Positions 1-7,791 of a stretch of DNA of 21,126 nt are shown here, piece by piece (positions within the stretch are counted from its first letter, which is position 1; each line of letters begins with the position of its first letter). Below the pieces are notes generated by a model. It did not search any database, was not told the DNA's origin, and was given only the letters and a program-made list of their open reading frames with translations. The position numbers and the translations under genes are program-made. This stretch comes from Alphaproteobacteria bacterium (GTDB taxonomy: Bacteria; Pseudomonadota; Alphaproteobacteria; Puniceispirillales; Puniceispirillaceae): NCBI GenBank assembly GCA_022425565.1, contig JAKMFG010000323.1:1-21126 (forward strand), in the 5' to 3' direction.

Positions 1-44
1 GCGACAGGACTGGCCACAGAACCGGCGACAGGAGGAGACAGCTG

Positions 45-485
45 ATGACCCGACCGCAGCCGTCAGGGCGCGCCGACTATCCGTTCTTCACCCAGTTGCA
101 TACCCGCTGGGATGACAATGACATCTACGGACATCTCAACAACACGGTTCACTACAAGCTGATGGATACGGCGGTGAATGGCTGGCTGCTGGATCATGTC
201 GGCCTCGATCCGCATCACGGGGCGACCATCTACCTGGTTGTAGAGACGGGTTGCAGCTATTTCACCGAACTCGGCTATCCGGCACCGGTCGATGTGGGGT
301 TGCGCGTAACACGGCTCGGCACCTCGTCGGTGACCTATGACATTGGCCTGTTTGCGCCCGGCAGCGACAGCGCGGCGGCACGCGGCAGCTTTGTTCATGT
401 CCATGTCGACCGGCACACGCACAGGCCCGTGACGATCGCAGATGCGGCGCGTGCTGCCTACGAAGCCTTGGTCAAGGACGGCTGA
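45..485 (+). CDS. acyl-CoA thioesterase, hotdog fold (4HBT/YbgC-like)
   Basis: A 146-residue single-domain protein of the 4-hydroxybenzoyl-CoA thioesterase family, which hydrolyses acyl-CoA esters to free acid and CoA in the cytoplasm. The hallmark motif is RWDDNDIYGHLNN at residues 21-33. By alignment from memory with Pseudomonas 4HBT, Asp26 matches the catalytic Asp17. The length is typical of the family, and no signal peptide or membrane segment is seen. A strong purine-rich site (aggaggaga, about 31-39) precedes the ATG at 45 and fixes the start. The gene converges on malonyl-CoA decarboxylase with only 4 bp between stop codons, so both may act on short or medium acyl-CoA pools. The substrate cannot be read from the sequence. 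Confidence 0.88.
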   Translation: MTRPQPSGRADYPFFTQLHTRWDDNDIYGHLNNTVHYKLMDTAVNGWLLDHVGLDPHHGATIYLVVETGCSYFTELGYPAPVDVGLRVTRLGTSSVTYDIGLFAPGSDSAAARGSFVHVHVDRHTHRPVTIADAARAAYEALVKDG

Positions 486-495
486 GGCGTCAGCC
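480..495. terminator. hairpin holding both convergent stop codons
   Basis: A perfect 6-bp inverted repeat, GGCTGA-GGCG-TCAGCC. The left arm contains the thioesterase stop (TGA 483-485) and the right arm contains the malonyl-CoA decarboxylase stop (490-492, minus strand). There is no T-tract on either side, so it is at best a weak or factor-assisted bidirectional terminator. Confidence 0.35.
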
Positions 496-1803
496 GCCAA
501 GGGATTTCTGAAGCTGTTTCAGCGCCGAAGACAGCGGCACGGCCTTGGTCTCGTGGAAGGCCTCGTGATTGGCCTCTACGACCTTCAGGTCATACAGGTA
601 ATTGACCATCAGCCCGCCGGACTGGGCCATACCCTTGTCGGACCTGTCGGCGTCGAAATTCATCTGTTCGAGAATGGCGCCATTGCCAAGATGAAAGCGT
701 GCGACCGGGTCGTTCGGCCAGCCATCCGCCCGGTCCGAACTGGTGAAATAGCGCAGCGCGGCGGCAAGAAAGGGTTTTTCCAGTGTGGCTGCCTCGCCGT
801 TCCAGAACCCGGCATCGATATCGGCATCGATATTGGCACCGGTGATCCTGTCGGCGAGGTCCGGTTCGGCATCAGCAAGCCATTTCATCAGGCCGGGCAC
901 TGGCGACAGCGTGACGAAACGTTTCAGCTCGGGGAATTCCTGCTTCAACTCCTGAGCCACGCGCTTGATCAGGAAATTGCCAAAGGAAATTCCGGCAAGT
1001 CCGGCCTGGCAGTTCGAGATCGAATAGAAGACGGCGGTGCCTGCCTCATGCGCCGACATGGCCTCGCGGTCGATCTGAAGCACCGGTTCGATGGCACGGG
1101 GAATATCTGCCGTCAGCGCGACCTCGACGAAGATCAGTGGCTCTTCCGGCATCAAGGGATGGAAAAAGGCAAAGCAGCGCCTGTCTTCCGGTGCGAGCCG
1201 TGCACGAAGGTCGTCCCATGACGAGATGGCGTGCACGGCTTCATAGGCGATGACCTTTTCAAGGATGTTCGCCGGGGTCGACCAGTCAATCGGCTGCAGG
1301 ATCAGGAAGCCGGGGTTGAACCACATGCGAAGAAGTGATTTGAGTCCGCCATCCAGCCGTGCAGCCGCCGCGTTGTCGCGTCCCATTGCCAGGATGCGCC
1401 GGCGCAGCTTGACCAGCCGTACAGTGCCGCCGTCGGTCGCGTTCAGCCGCCGGAACAGTTCCACCCAGCGAGGCTCGGCGAGGCTGGCGATACCGGCCAG
1501 CCCGCGCGAATCAGGATTTTTGCCATACGCACTCGCGGCCTTGGTCAGCGCCGCCGTATCGAGGTCATAGGTGGCAGCCAGATGATCGACCAGTGTTTCG
1601 AGCTGCGCCTCGTCCATACTCTCGATTCGGTCGAGAAGCCGTGCGGCATAGACAAGTGAGGACACCTCGCCTGTTGCCGACAGCACGGCGCCGACCAGAC
1701 CCTCGGGCGTGTCGTCGATGCCTTTGTCGTGAAGCCATGACAGCACGCCGATGCGGGTCGGCGCGCTCACAAGCGCGGTCAGCATGGATTGCAGGATGCG
1801 CAT
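490..1803 (-). CDS. malonyl-CoA decarboxylase
   Basis: Decarboxylates malonyl-CoA to acetyl-CoA and CO2. The protein is 437 residues, the usual bacterial size: an N-terminal helical domain (about 1-140), then the GNAT-like catalytic domain. Visible motifs are FFHPLMPEEPLIFVEVAL (213-230), SISNCQAGLAGISFG (261-275) and FHLGNGA (370-376). Ser273 and His371 match the catalytic Ser/His pair known for the family. The start at 1803 is chosen because a good Shine-Dalgarno (aggaaga) lies just upstream. An in-frame ATG at 1872 would add 23 low-complexity residues. A CATAAT element on the minus strand (1861-1856) could be the -10 box of its promoter, though no good -35 is seen. It is divergent from the hydroxyisobutyrate dehydrogenase gene. 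An internal 12-bp duplication encodes the IDAD/IDAG stretch near residue 325. Confidence 0.94.
   Translation of the reverse strand: MRILQSMLTALVSAPTRIGVLSWLHDKGIDDTPEGLVGAVLSATGEVSSLVYAARLLDRIESMDEAQLETLVDHLAATYDLDTAALTKAASAYGKNPDSRGLAGIASLAEPRWVELFRRLNATDGGTVRLVKLRRRILAMGRDNAAAARLDGGLKSLLRMWFNPGFLILQPIDWSTPANILEKVIAYEAVHAISSWDDLRARLAPEDRRCFAFFHPLMPEEPLIFVEVALTADIPRAIEPVLQIDREAMSAHEAGTAVFYSISNCQAGLAGISFGNFLIKRVAQELKQEFPELKRFVTLSPVPGLMKWLADAEPDLADRITGANIDADIDAGFWNGEAATLEKPFLAAALRYFTSSDRADGWPNDPVARFHLGNGAILEQMNFDADRSDKGMAQSGGLMVNYLYDLKVVEANHEAFHETKAVPLSSALKQLQKSLGG
811..834. repeat. 12-bp tandem duplication inside malonyl-CoA decarboxylase
   Basis: GGCATCGATAT(C/T) occurs twice in tandem (811-822 and 823-834) with one mismatch. 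It keeps the reading frame and encodes a four-residue repeat rich in Ile-Asp-Ala. Confidence 0.7.
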
Positions 1804-1975
1804 CCGTTCTCTTCCTTTCGGTTGCGTGGCGTTAGCGGGTGCGTCGGCTCCCGGCATTATGCCATAGCTCACAACGCTGGCCGCCCCTAAATTTCGTGCC
1901 GTTTCCGGTGGCTCTGGTCAAACGCGTAGCAGCCGCTAATCTGGCATGGCAATCCACGAGGCGGGGGAGGCCGGC

Positions 1976-2851
1976 ATGAAGATCGGATTCATCGGGCTTG
2001 GAAATATGGGCATGCCCATGGCCATAAATCTGGCCGCTGCCGGATATGATGTGACTGGCTTTGACGTCAGCGATGTGCGCCCTGAATCCGTGACCATGGC
2101 GTCAAGTGCAGCGGTTGCCGCCACCGGTCGCGATGCCGTGATTACCATGCTTCCCGACGGTGCCACGCTTCGGAATGTTGCGGCTGAAATCATCCCTGTC
2201 ATGGCGACCGGCAGCGCACTGATCGACTGTTCGACGGTGGATGTCGACAGCGCACGCGATGTTGCCGCGATGGCGGGTGACGCTGGCCTTCTTGCTGTGG
2301 ATGCGCCTGTCTCGGGCGGTGTTGGCGGGGCGCGGAACGGCAGCCTGACCTTCATGGCCGGCGGTCCGGAAGCGGGGTTTGCGCTAGCTGCGCCGCTGTT
2401 CGAAACCATGGGGGCGAAAGCTGTCCATTGTGGCGGCAGTGGTGCCGGGCAGGCCGCGAAAATCTGCAACAACATGATTCTGGGCGCGACGATGATCGTC
2501 ACCTGCGAGGCCTTCGCCCTTGCCGACGGCCTCGGTCTCGACAGGCAGAAGATGTTTGATGTCGTCAGCACTTCGTCCGGCTACAGCTGGTCGATGAACA
2601 GCTATTGCCCGGCGCCCGGCGTCGGTCCAGACAGCCCGGCCGACAATGGCTACGCCCCCGGTTTTTCCGCTGACCTGATGCTGAAGGATCTGCGGCTGGC
2701 GTTGCAGGCGGCGCAGAGTGCGGGTGCCGAAACCCCCCTCGGCACGGCCGCGCAGGCACTCTATGAGGCATTCGTCGAAGAGGAAGACGGGGCCGGCAGG
2801 GATTTTTCCGCCATGCTGCAAAGATTTGAAAAACGTCGCCGCGCACCCTAG
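1976..2851 (+). CDS. mmsB: 3-hydroxyisobutyrate dehydrogenase (MmsB)
   Basis: NAD-dependent oxidation of 3-hydroxyisobutyrate to methylmalonate semialdehyde in valine catabolism. The 291-residue protein has the Rossmann motif GFIGLGNMG (4-12), the substrate-binding DAPVSGGVGGARNG (109-122) and the catalytic segment GAGQAAKICNN with Lys162 and Asn166. The C-terminal NSYCPAPG and GFSADLMLKDLRLA stretches are typical of MmsB and argue against tartronate semialdehyde reductase. The start at 1976 is preferred over an in-frame ATG at 1946 because it follows a GGGGGAGG ribosome site and places the Rossmann motif at residue 4. The thiolase gene lies 80 bp downstream, consistent with a shared branched-chain or fatty acid catabolic transcript. 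Confidence 0.92.
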   Translation: MKIGFIGLGNMGMPMAINLAAAGYDVTGFDVSDVRPESVTMASSAAVAATGRDAVITMLPDGATLRNVAAEIIPVMATGSALIDCSTVDVDSARDVAAMAGDAGLLAVDAPVSGGVGGARNGSLTFMAGGPEAGFALAAPLFETMGAKAVHCGGSGAGQAAKICNNMILGATMIVTCEAFALADGLGLDRQKMFDVVSTSSGYSWSMNSYCPAPGVGPDSPADNGYAPGFSADLMLKDLRLALQAAQSAGAETPLGTAAQALYEAFVEEEDGAGRDFSAMLQRFEKRRRAP

Positions 2852-2880
2852 GATGCGCCGCGCGCGCCCGGCCACCGGAC

Positions 2881-2919
2881 GCCGCAGAGCTACGCCGCAG
2901 AGGTATGCCGCAGAGGTAA
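2881..2919. repeat. 13-bp tandem repeat, three units, in thiolase leader
   Basis: Three consecutive 13-bp units with core GCCGCAGAGNTA start at 2881, 2894 and 2907. They differ at only two or three positions. They lie in the 80-bp spacer between mmsB and the thiolase gene, and the last unit abuts the GGGAG ribosome site at 2920-2924. Confidence 0.85.
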
Positions 2920-2931
2920 GGGAGAGACTGA

Positions 2932-4122
2932 ATGACCGACAAGACCGCAGAAATTGTGATCGCAGGCGCAGCTCGCACCCCGATGGGGGCGTTTCAGGGC
3001 GAGCTTGCACCGCTTGCCGCACCGGAACTGGGCGGTGCTGCGATCGCCGGAGCGATCAGGAATGCGGGACTGGATGTGGTGGCGGTCGACGAAGTGATCA
3101 TGGGCTGCGTGCTGCCGGCTGGTGTCGGCCAGGCACCGGCGCGCCAGGCTGGGTTTGCCGCCGGCCTCGGTGAAGAGGTTCCGGCCTCGACCCTGAACAA
3201 GGTCTGCGGGTCGGGAATGAAAACGGTGATGATGGCGCATGACCTCGTGCGCGCCGGCAGCGCCGGGATGGTTGTTGCCGGCGGCATGGAAAGCATGACC
3301 AACGCGCCCTATCTCTCGCCGGCCATGCGCGGCGGCGCGCGTCTCGGCCACCAGACCATGCAGGACCATATGTTTCTGGACGGTCTCGAGGATGCCTATG
3401 ACCGCGGCAGGCTGATGGGGAGTTTTGCCGAGGATTGCGCCTCGAGATACCAGTTCTCGCGTGCAGCGCAGGATGAATTCGCGCTGCGCTCTCTCGAGCG
3501 CGCCAAGCGCGCTCAGTCTGACAGCGCCTTTGACGGGGAGATCACACCGGTCACAGTGACCACGCGCAAGGGCGAGACCCTGATCGAGGCCGACGAGCAG
3601 CCCGGCAAGGCCCGGCCTGAAAAGATTCCGCATCTGAAACCTGCCTTTGCCAAGGACGGCACGGTGACGGCGGCAAATGCCTCGTCGATTTCCGACGGCG
3701 CGGCGGCGTTGGTGGTGACCAGCCGCGCCACTGCCGACGAGAACGGCCTGAGCCCGCGCGCCCGGATCCTTGGCCATGCCAGCCACTCGCATGCGCCGCA
3801 ATGGTTCACCACCGCGCCGGTGCCTGCCGCGACCAAGCTCATGGACAAGCTTGGCTGGTCTGTCTCCGATGTCGATCTGTGGGAGGTGAACGAGGCCTTT
3901 GCCGTTGTCCCCATGGCCTTCATGCATGAGATCGGGATCCCGGCCGACAAGATAAATGTGAATGGCGGGGCCTGCGCGCTCGGTCATCCTATCGGCGCCT
4001 CGGGAAGCCGGATTATCGTCACCCTGCTGAACGCGCTTGAAACGCGCGGGCTGAAGCGGGGCATCGCCGCCGTCTGCATTGGTGGCGGCGAGGGTACGGC
4101 CATCGCGATTGAGCGCGCCTGA
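2932..4122 (+). CDS. acetyl-CoA acetyltransferase (thiolase II family)
   Basis: Condenses two acetyl-CoA to acetoacetyl-CoA or cleaves 3-ketoacyl-CoA. The 396-residue length is standard. All thiolase active-site elements are present: nucleophile Cys92 in LNKVCGSGMK, the NEAF motif, His352 in CALGHPIGASGSR, and Cys382 in CIGGGEGTA near the C-terminus. The ATG at 2932 follows a GGGAGAG site. The ppx-like gene starts 2 bp after the stop, so the two are probably co-transcribed although their functions differ. The sequence fits a biosynthetic or degradative acetoacetyl-CoA thiolase. Assigning phaA or atoB specifically is not justified. Confidence 0.93.
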   Translation: MTDKTAEIVIAGAARTPMGAFQGELAPLAAPELGGAAIAGAIRNAGLDVVAVDEVIMGCVLPAGVGQAPARQAGFAAGLGEEVPASTLNKVCGSGMKTVMMAHDLVRAGSAGMVVAGGMESMTNAPYLSPAMRGGARLGHQTMQDHMFLDGLEDAYDRGRLMGSFAEDCASRYQFSRAAQDEFALRSLERAKRAQSDSAFDGEITPVTVTTRKGETLIEADEQPGKARPEKIPHLKPAFAKDGTVTAANASSISDGAAALVVTSRATADENGLSPRARILGHASHSHAPQWFTTAPVPAATKLMDKLGWSVSDVDLWEVNEAFAVVPMAFMHEIGIPADKINVNGGACALGHPIGASGSRIIVTLLNALETRGLKRGIAAVCIGGGEGTAIAIERA

Positions 4123-4124
4123 AC

Positions 4125-5639
4125 ATGGTGATGCAGGCCGGCAGCACTGTTTTGGCAGATGCCGGCAAGGCCGGCCGCGAGGCGCCCATCGCGGTGATCG
4201 ATATCGGCTCCAATTCCATCCGTCTTGTGATCTATGCCAGTGGCGGCAGATATCCGTTTCCGCTGTTCAATGAACGTTCCAACTGCCGGCTGGGAGAGGC
4301 TCTTGGCGAGGATGCCATGCTGCAGCCGGACCGGATACAGGTGGCAATTGCCGCCATGTCACGGTTTGCCGGCATCATGAAGGCTATGGGAGTGACAACC
4401 ATCCATGCGGTTGCCACGGCGGCAGTGCGACGCGCCCGCAATGCAAATGATTTCACTGCCCCGGCCGAAGCCATCATCGGTCAGCCGATAGAGGTCCTGA
4501 GCCAGGTTGAGGAGGCGCATTTCGTATCCCAGGGCCTGATCCTGAATATTCCCGAGGCCACAGGCTTTGTTGCCGATCTCGGCGGTGGAAGCCTCGAGGT
4601 GGTCAAGCTTGAACGCGGCATTGCGCAGCATTCGACCAGCTTCAATTTCGGACACCTGTCGATGGTGACGGCGGATGATGTCCAGGATGCCTTCGACCGC
4701 ACGCCCTGGCTTGCTGGTGACAGCAGCACAAAGATTTTTGGCGTAGGCGGATCGTTCCGCGCCCTCGGCCTCGCCTATATCGAACAGACCGGATACCCGC
4801 TTGCCGTGTTGCATGGGCTTCGTATCCCGAATGAGGAAGCAGACAATCTGCTGTCGGCTTTCTGCCGCGAATCTCCTGATCTGTCCGGTGTGCCGCTCGG
4901 TCGCCAGAAGACGATGCCGATAGCGGCCCTGATCATGCACAGCCTGTTCCGGCGATGCGGCGGTGGCCGCATCACGGTGAGCGGCACCAGTATCCGCGAC
5001 GGGCTGATCGCCGACCGCGAGCTCGGCGCTGGTGACCGGGCTGATTTCCTGCAAGTTGTCTGCCAGGAAATTTCACGCGCGTCACACCGCTTCCCCGGTG
5101 TCTCGGAAGCGCTGGTCGAGCTGCTGCGTCCGTTGTTCCGGCCTCGTAGCGGCTCGGATGATGCTTCGGTCGCCGTCGATCGTGCGCGGTTCGAGCGCCT
5201 CCTCGAGGCGGCCTGCTTCCTGTCCGACATGTGCTGGACCGACCATGAGGATGTGCGTGGCGACCTTGGCGCGAGGCGGGTTCTCGGCCTTCCGGTCAAC
5301 TGCGTAACGCACAAGGAACGCATCTGGCTGGCCACGGCCGTCTACCACCGTTATGTCGGCCGCAAGACCAACAAGTCGCGACCACCGGAACTGGCTTTCA
5401 TTCTCAGCCGCCGCCGCCGTGCCCAGGCAACGACAATCGGTCTCGGGCTGCGTTTTGCCCTGACGTTCTCAGGCGGGACAGCACAGGACTTGCGCAAGCT
5501 GCGGTTAAGTCATGACGGCAAGGTGCTGACATTGCATGTCGACCCGAGCTGCGCGTCGCTTGTCGACAGCCATGCGCGCCGCCGGTTCCAGCAGCTGGCG
5601 CAGAGCGCGAATCTGGTGCCGCAGATCGAAGGCGCCTGA
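4125..5639 (+). CDS. ppx: Ppx/GppA family phosphatase (exopolyphosphatase)
   Basis: Member of the ASKHA-fold Ppx/GppA family, which releases phosphate from polyphosphate and/or converts pppGpp to ppGpp. Seen here: the first phosphate-binding loop VIDIGSNSIRLV (24-35), VADLGGGSLEV (149-159) and FGVGGSFRALG near residue 205. A C-terminal half of about 200 residues matches the helical extension of long Ppx proteins. Total length is 504. It starts 2 bp after the thiolase stop with a weak ribosome site; a second ATG at 4131 is possible. It lies directly upstream of phoR-phoB, so it plausibly supplies phosphate from stored polyphosphate when the Pho system is active. Ppx and GppA activities cannot be separated by sequence. 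Confidence 0.88.
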   Translation: MVMQAGSTVLADAGKAGREAPIAVIDIGSNSIRLVIYASGGRYPFPLFNERSNCRLGEALGEDAMLQPDRIQVAIAAMSRFAGIMKAMGVTTIHAVATAAVRRARNANDFTAPAEAIIGQPIEVLSQVEEAHFVSQGLILNIPEATGFVADLGGGSLEVVKLERGIAQHSTSFNFGHLSMVTADDVQDAFDRTPWLAGDSSTKIFGVGGSFRALGLAYIEQTGYPLAVLHGLRIPNEEADNLLSAFCRESPDLSGVPLGRQKTMPIAALIMHSLFRRCGGGRITVSGTSIRDGLIADRELGAGDRADFLQVVCQEISRASHRFPGVSEALVELLRPLFRPRSGSDDASVAVDRARFERLLEAACFLSDMCWTDHEDVRGDLGARRVLGLPVNCVTHKERIWLATAVYHRYVGRKTNKSRPPELAFILSRRRRAQATTIGLGLRFALTFSGGTAQDLRKLRLSHDGKVLTLHVDPSCASLVDSHARRRFQQLAQSANLVPQIEGA

Positions 5640-5757
5640 TCCCGCACCATGCCGCCGCGCTGGCAGCGACGGTGGCGGCTTGCTATATCTAGGGAATGGA
5701 AGCCAAGGGAATAAATGCCGGGCGCCGATCGCCCCGCCGAACCGCCGAGAGCCAGAG

Positions 5758-6837
5758 ATGAACACCCCAAGGGATAAAGCCTCGATCGCCGCGCCCGGCA
5801 TGCTCGCCGCGCCTGGTATGCTCGGCGCGGTCGGGCAGATGCTCGACGACGGACTTCTTGTGGCCGATGCGGATGGCAGACTGATTTCCGCAAACGCGGC
5901 GGCGGTCAGGTTTCTGGGCGAAGGGCTGGTCGGCAAGCAGCTGGCCGATGTGATCGCGCATGACGATGTCACCGATCTTGTCGCTGGTCGCAGTTCATCC
6001 TGCACGCTTGCCTATGCGCTGCAAACCAGCGTGGCGATGGAATTCAAGGTGCGCGTCAACAGAATGGATGATGGTCAGATCGCGGCCATCCTTCTCGACA
6101 TGACATCGCAGCGCAATCTGGAAAAGGTACGGCGCGATTTCGTTGCCAATGTGAGCCATGAGCTCCGCTCGCCATTGACGAGTCTCGCCGGTTTCATCGA
6201 GACCATCCTTCTCAACGAGGTGCGCGACTGGCCGACACAGCAGCGGTTTCTGAAAATCATGGAGGAGGAGGCCGGCCGCATGTCGCGGCTGATCGATGAT
6301 CTGCTGTCCCTGTCGAGGGTCGAGGTCGACGAACATATCATTCCAGATGAAAGGGTGCCGCTGCTCGAGGTCGTGAAGTCGGTTATTGCCAGCCTCGAGC
6401 CGCGCGCCGCGCGCCGCCAGATGGGCATTGTCCTGGTTGATGACAGGTGCAGCCAGCCGAATCGTCCGGTCATGTATGGGTTTTCTGACGAGATCAACGA
6501 AGTGTTCCACAACCTGATTGAGAACGCGCTGAAATACGGGTTCGAGGGAACCGATATCAGGATTGATATTTCTGCCCTGAAATCAGGCTATGTAACGGTC
6601 TCGGTCACCAACCATGGCGAGACCGTCGCGAAGAAGCATCTCAGCCGGCTGACCGAGCGGTTCTATCGGGTGGACAAGGCACGCTCGCGCCAGATCGGCG
6701 GCACCGGCCTCGGCCTTGCCATCGTCAAGCACATCGTCAACCGCCACAGGGGCACGATGGAAATCACCAGCACCGCCGAGGGCGTCACGACATTCGCGGT
6801 ATCATTGCCGGTGATTGCCGGGGACCATGCGCTGTAA
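5758..6837 (+). CDS. phoR: PhoR-type phosphate sensor histidine kinase, no membrane segment
   Basis: Sensor kinase for PhoB. The 359-residue protein has a PAS-like domain (about 20-115), then HisKA with phospho-acceptor His134 in FVANVSHELRSPLTS, an N-box NLIENALKYG (252-261), the alphaproteobacterial PhoR stretch LTERFYRVDKARSRQ ending about residue 312, and G2 box GGTGLGLAIVKHI (314-326). Two things are odd. No hydrophobic N-terminal segments are present, although PhoR is normally membrane-anchored. The G1 box, normally DxGxG, reads NHGET (285-289), so the adenine-contacting Asp is Asn. The ATG at 5758 is chosen because the in-frame upstream extension overlaps ppx and does not look like protein. 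phoB follows 65 bp downstream. PhoR identity rests on the kinase core and on phoB adjacency. Confidence 0.85.
   Translation: MNTPRDKASIAAPGMLAAPGMLGAVGQMLDDGLLVADADGRLISANAAAVRFLGEGLVGKQLADVIAHDDVTDLVAGRSSSCTLAYALQTSVAMEFKVRVNRMDDGQIAAILLDMTSQRNLEKVRRDFVANVSHELRSPLTSLAGFIETILLNEVRDWPTQQRFLKIMEEEAGRMSRLIDDLLSLSRVEVDEHIIPDERVPLLEVVKSVIASLEPRAARRQMGIVLVDDRCSQPNRPVMYGFSDEINEVFHNLIENALKYGFEGTDIRIDISALKSGYVTVSVTNHGETVAKKHLSRLTERFYRVDKARSRQIGGTGLGLAIVKHIVNRHRGTMEITSTAEGVTTFAVSLPVIAGDHAL
5791..5826. repeat. 18-bp tandem duplication in 5' end of phoR
   Basis: Two adjacent 18-bp units (5791-5808 and 5809-5826, three mismatches) encode APGMLA and APGMLG at the start of the PAS-like domain of the kinase. 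The reading frame is preserved. Confidence 0.75.
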
Positions 6838-6849
6838 CAAAACCGTAAC
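6832..6849 (+). promoter_or_regulatory. Pho-box-like direct repeat upstream of phoB
   Basis: CTGTAAC-AAAA-CCGTAAC: two 7-bp direct repeats spaced by an AT-rich 4 bp, giving the 11-bp period of PhoB sites (consensus CTGTCAT-N4-CTGTCAT). It overlaps the phoR stop codon (TAA 6835-6837) and lies 53 bp before the phoB start. No convincing -10 box follows. It suggests that phoB has its own autoregulated promoter. Confidence 0.5.
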
Positions 6850-6902
6850 CGTCATGTGGCATCAGCAAAGCTGAAGAGATCGCAAGAGAGGAACAGGTCA
6901 GA

Positions 6903-7613
6903 ATGTCGATCCGCATCCTTGTCGCTGATGATGAGCCGAACCAGCTCGAGCTGCTGACCTTTAATCTCGTTCAGGCGGATTACGAGGTGATTCGCGCCGA
7001 GGATGGCAGGCAGGCGCTGGACATGATTGAGGAACACCGGCCCGACCTTGTCATCATCGACTGGATGATGCCGCATATGTCGGGGATCGATGTCTGCCGG
7101 ACGCTGCGCGCACGGTCCGAGACCCGCCAGCTTCCGATCATCATGCTTAGCGCCCGCGGTGAGGAGGGAGACCGCACGCTTGGCCTCGACATCGGTGCTG
7201 ATGACTATATTTCGAAGCCATTTTCGCCGCGCGAGCTGATCAGCCGTGTTCGCGCGCTTCTCCGGCGAGCGCATCCGTCTCTTTCCGACGAGGTGCTGGA
7301 ATTCCATGATCTGACATTCAACCAGACGACCATGGAAGTCACCCGGGGCGGCCATACAGTGACGCTCGGACCCAAGGAAAGCAGGCTGCTTGTCACCCTG
7401 ATGGAACGTCCCGGGCGCGTGTTCAGCCGCGCCCAGCTTCTCGACCTGGTATGGGGGCATGGTGTCTATGTCGAGGAGCGGACCGTCGATGTTCACATTT
7501 CGCGCCTGCGCAAGGCCTTGAACAGCGCCAGTGAAGATGGTGCCGTGCCTGCGAACCTCATCCACTCCATCCGCGGTAGCGGCTATGCGCTGCGCACGCC
7601 GGAGCGAAGCTGA
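6903..7613 (+). CDS. phoB: phosphate regulon response regulator PhoB
   Basis: OmpR/PhoB-family transcription factor of 236 residues. The receiver domain (1-120) has the acidic pocket Asp9/Asp10, phospho-acceptor Asp53 in LVIIDWMMP, Ser83 and Lys105 (ISKPF). The C-terminal winged helix (about 135-232) ends in VDVHISRLRKAL and IRGSGYAL, the DNA-recognition and wing segments. The IDWMMP and RxLxxRxxP-like stretches are characteristic of PhoB among OmpR paralogues. An agaggaa ribosome site precedes the ATG. It would activate phosphate-starvation genes when phosphorylated by PhoR. The usual pstSCAB-phoU genes are absent here, so the regulon lies elsewhere, except possibly phoB itself. Confidence 0.93.
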   Translation: MSIRILVADDEPNQLELLTFNLVQADYEVIRAEDGRQALDMIEEHRPDLVIIDWMMPHMSGIDVCRTLRARSETRQLPIIMLSARGEEGDRTLGLDIGADDYISKPFSPRELISRVRALLRRAHPSLSDEVLEFHDLTFNQTTMEVTRGGHTVTLGPKESRLLVTLMERPGRVFSRAQLLDLVWGHGVYVEERTVDVHISRLRKALNSASEDGAVPANLIHSIRGSGYALRTPERS

Positions 7614-7685
7614 GCACCGGCGCCGCCTGCCTGATTGCCTGATGTGGCCGGACAGTGCTGAGGCCATCAATCGAACGGGCACCTT

Positions 7686-7730
7686 TCAAGACGCTGCTGG
7701 TCAAGACGCTGCTGGTCAAGTTGCCACTGG
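7686..7730. repeat. 15-bp tandem repeat, two perfect units plus one decayed
   Basis: TCAAGACGCTGCTGG is repeated exactly at 7686-7700 and 7701-7715. It is followed by a third unit (7716-7730) with four substitutions. It lies in the 178-bp spacer after phoB. Apart from this repeat and a short GTGCC/GGCAC inverted repeat (7736-7753) I see no gene or strong promoter in the spacer. Confidence 0.85.
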
Positions 7731-7791
7731 ATAAGGTGCCGCGAAACTGGCACAGTGCGCCGAATCGGACCTCATCCACGGAGACAGTTTT

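Noticed and set aside
442..1221. 259-codon plus-strand frame over malonyl-CoA decarboxylase
   Set aside because: It overlaps the end of the thioesterase and is antisense to a well-supported gene; no ribosome site or motif.
2890..3987. 365-codon minus-strand frame over the thiolase gene
   Set aside because: The thiolase on the plus strand has all active-site motifs; the antisense product is Arg/His-rich and unrecognisable.
5536..5757. In-frame 74-codon extension of PhoR
   Set aside because: It overlaps the end of ppx in another frame and is Arg-rich without membrane segments; the ATG at 5758 matches the start of the PAS-like region.
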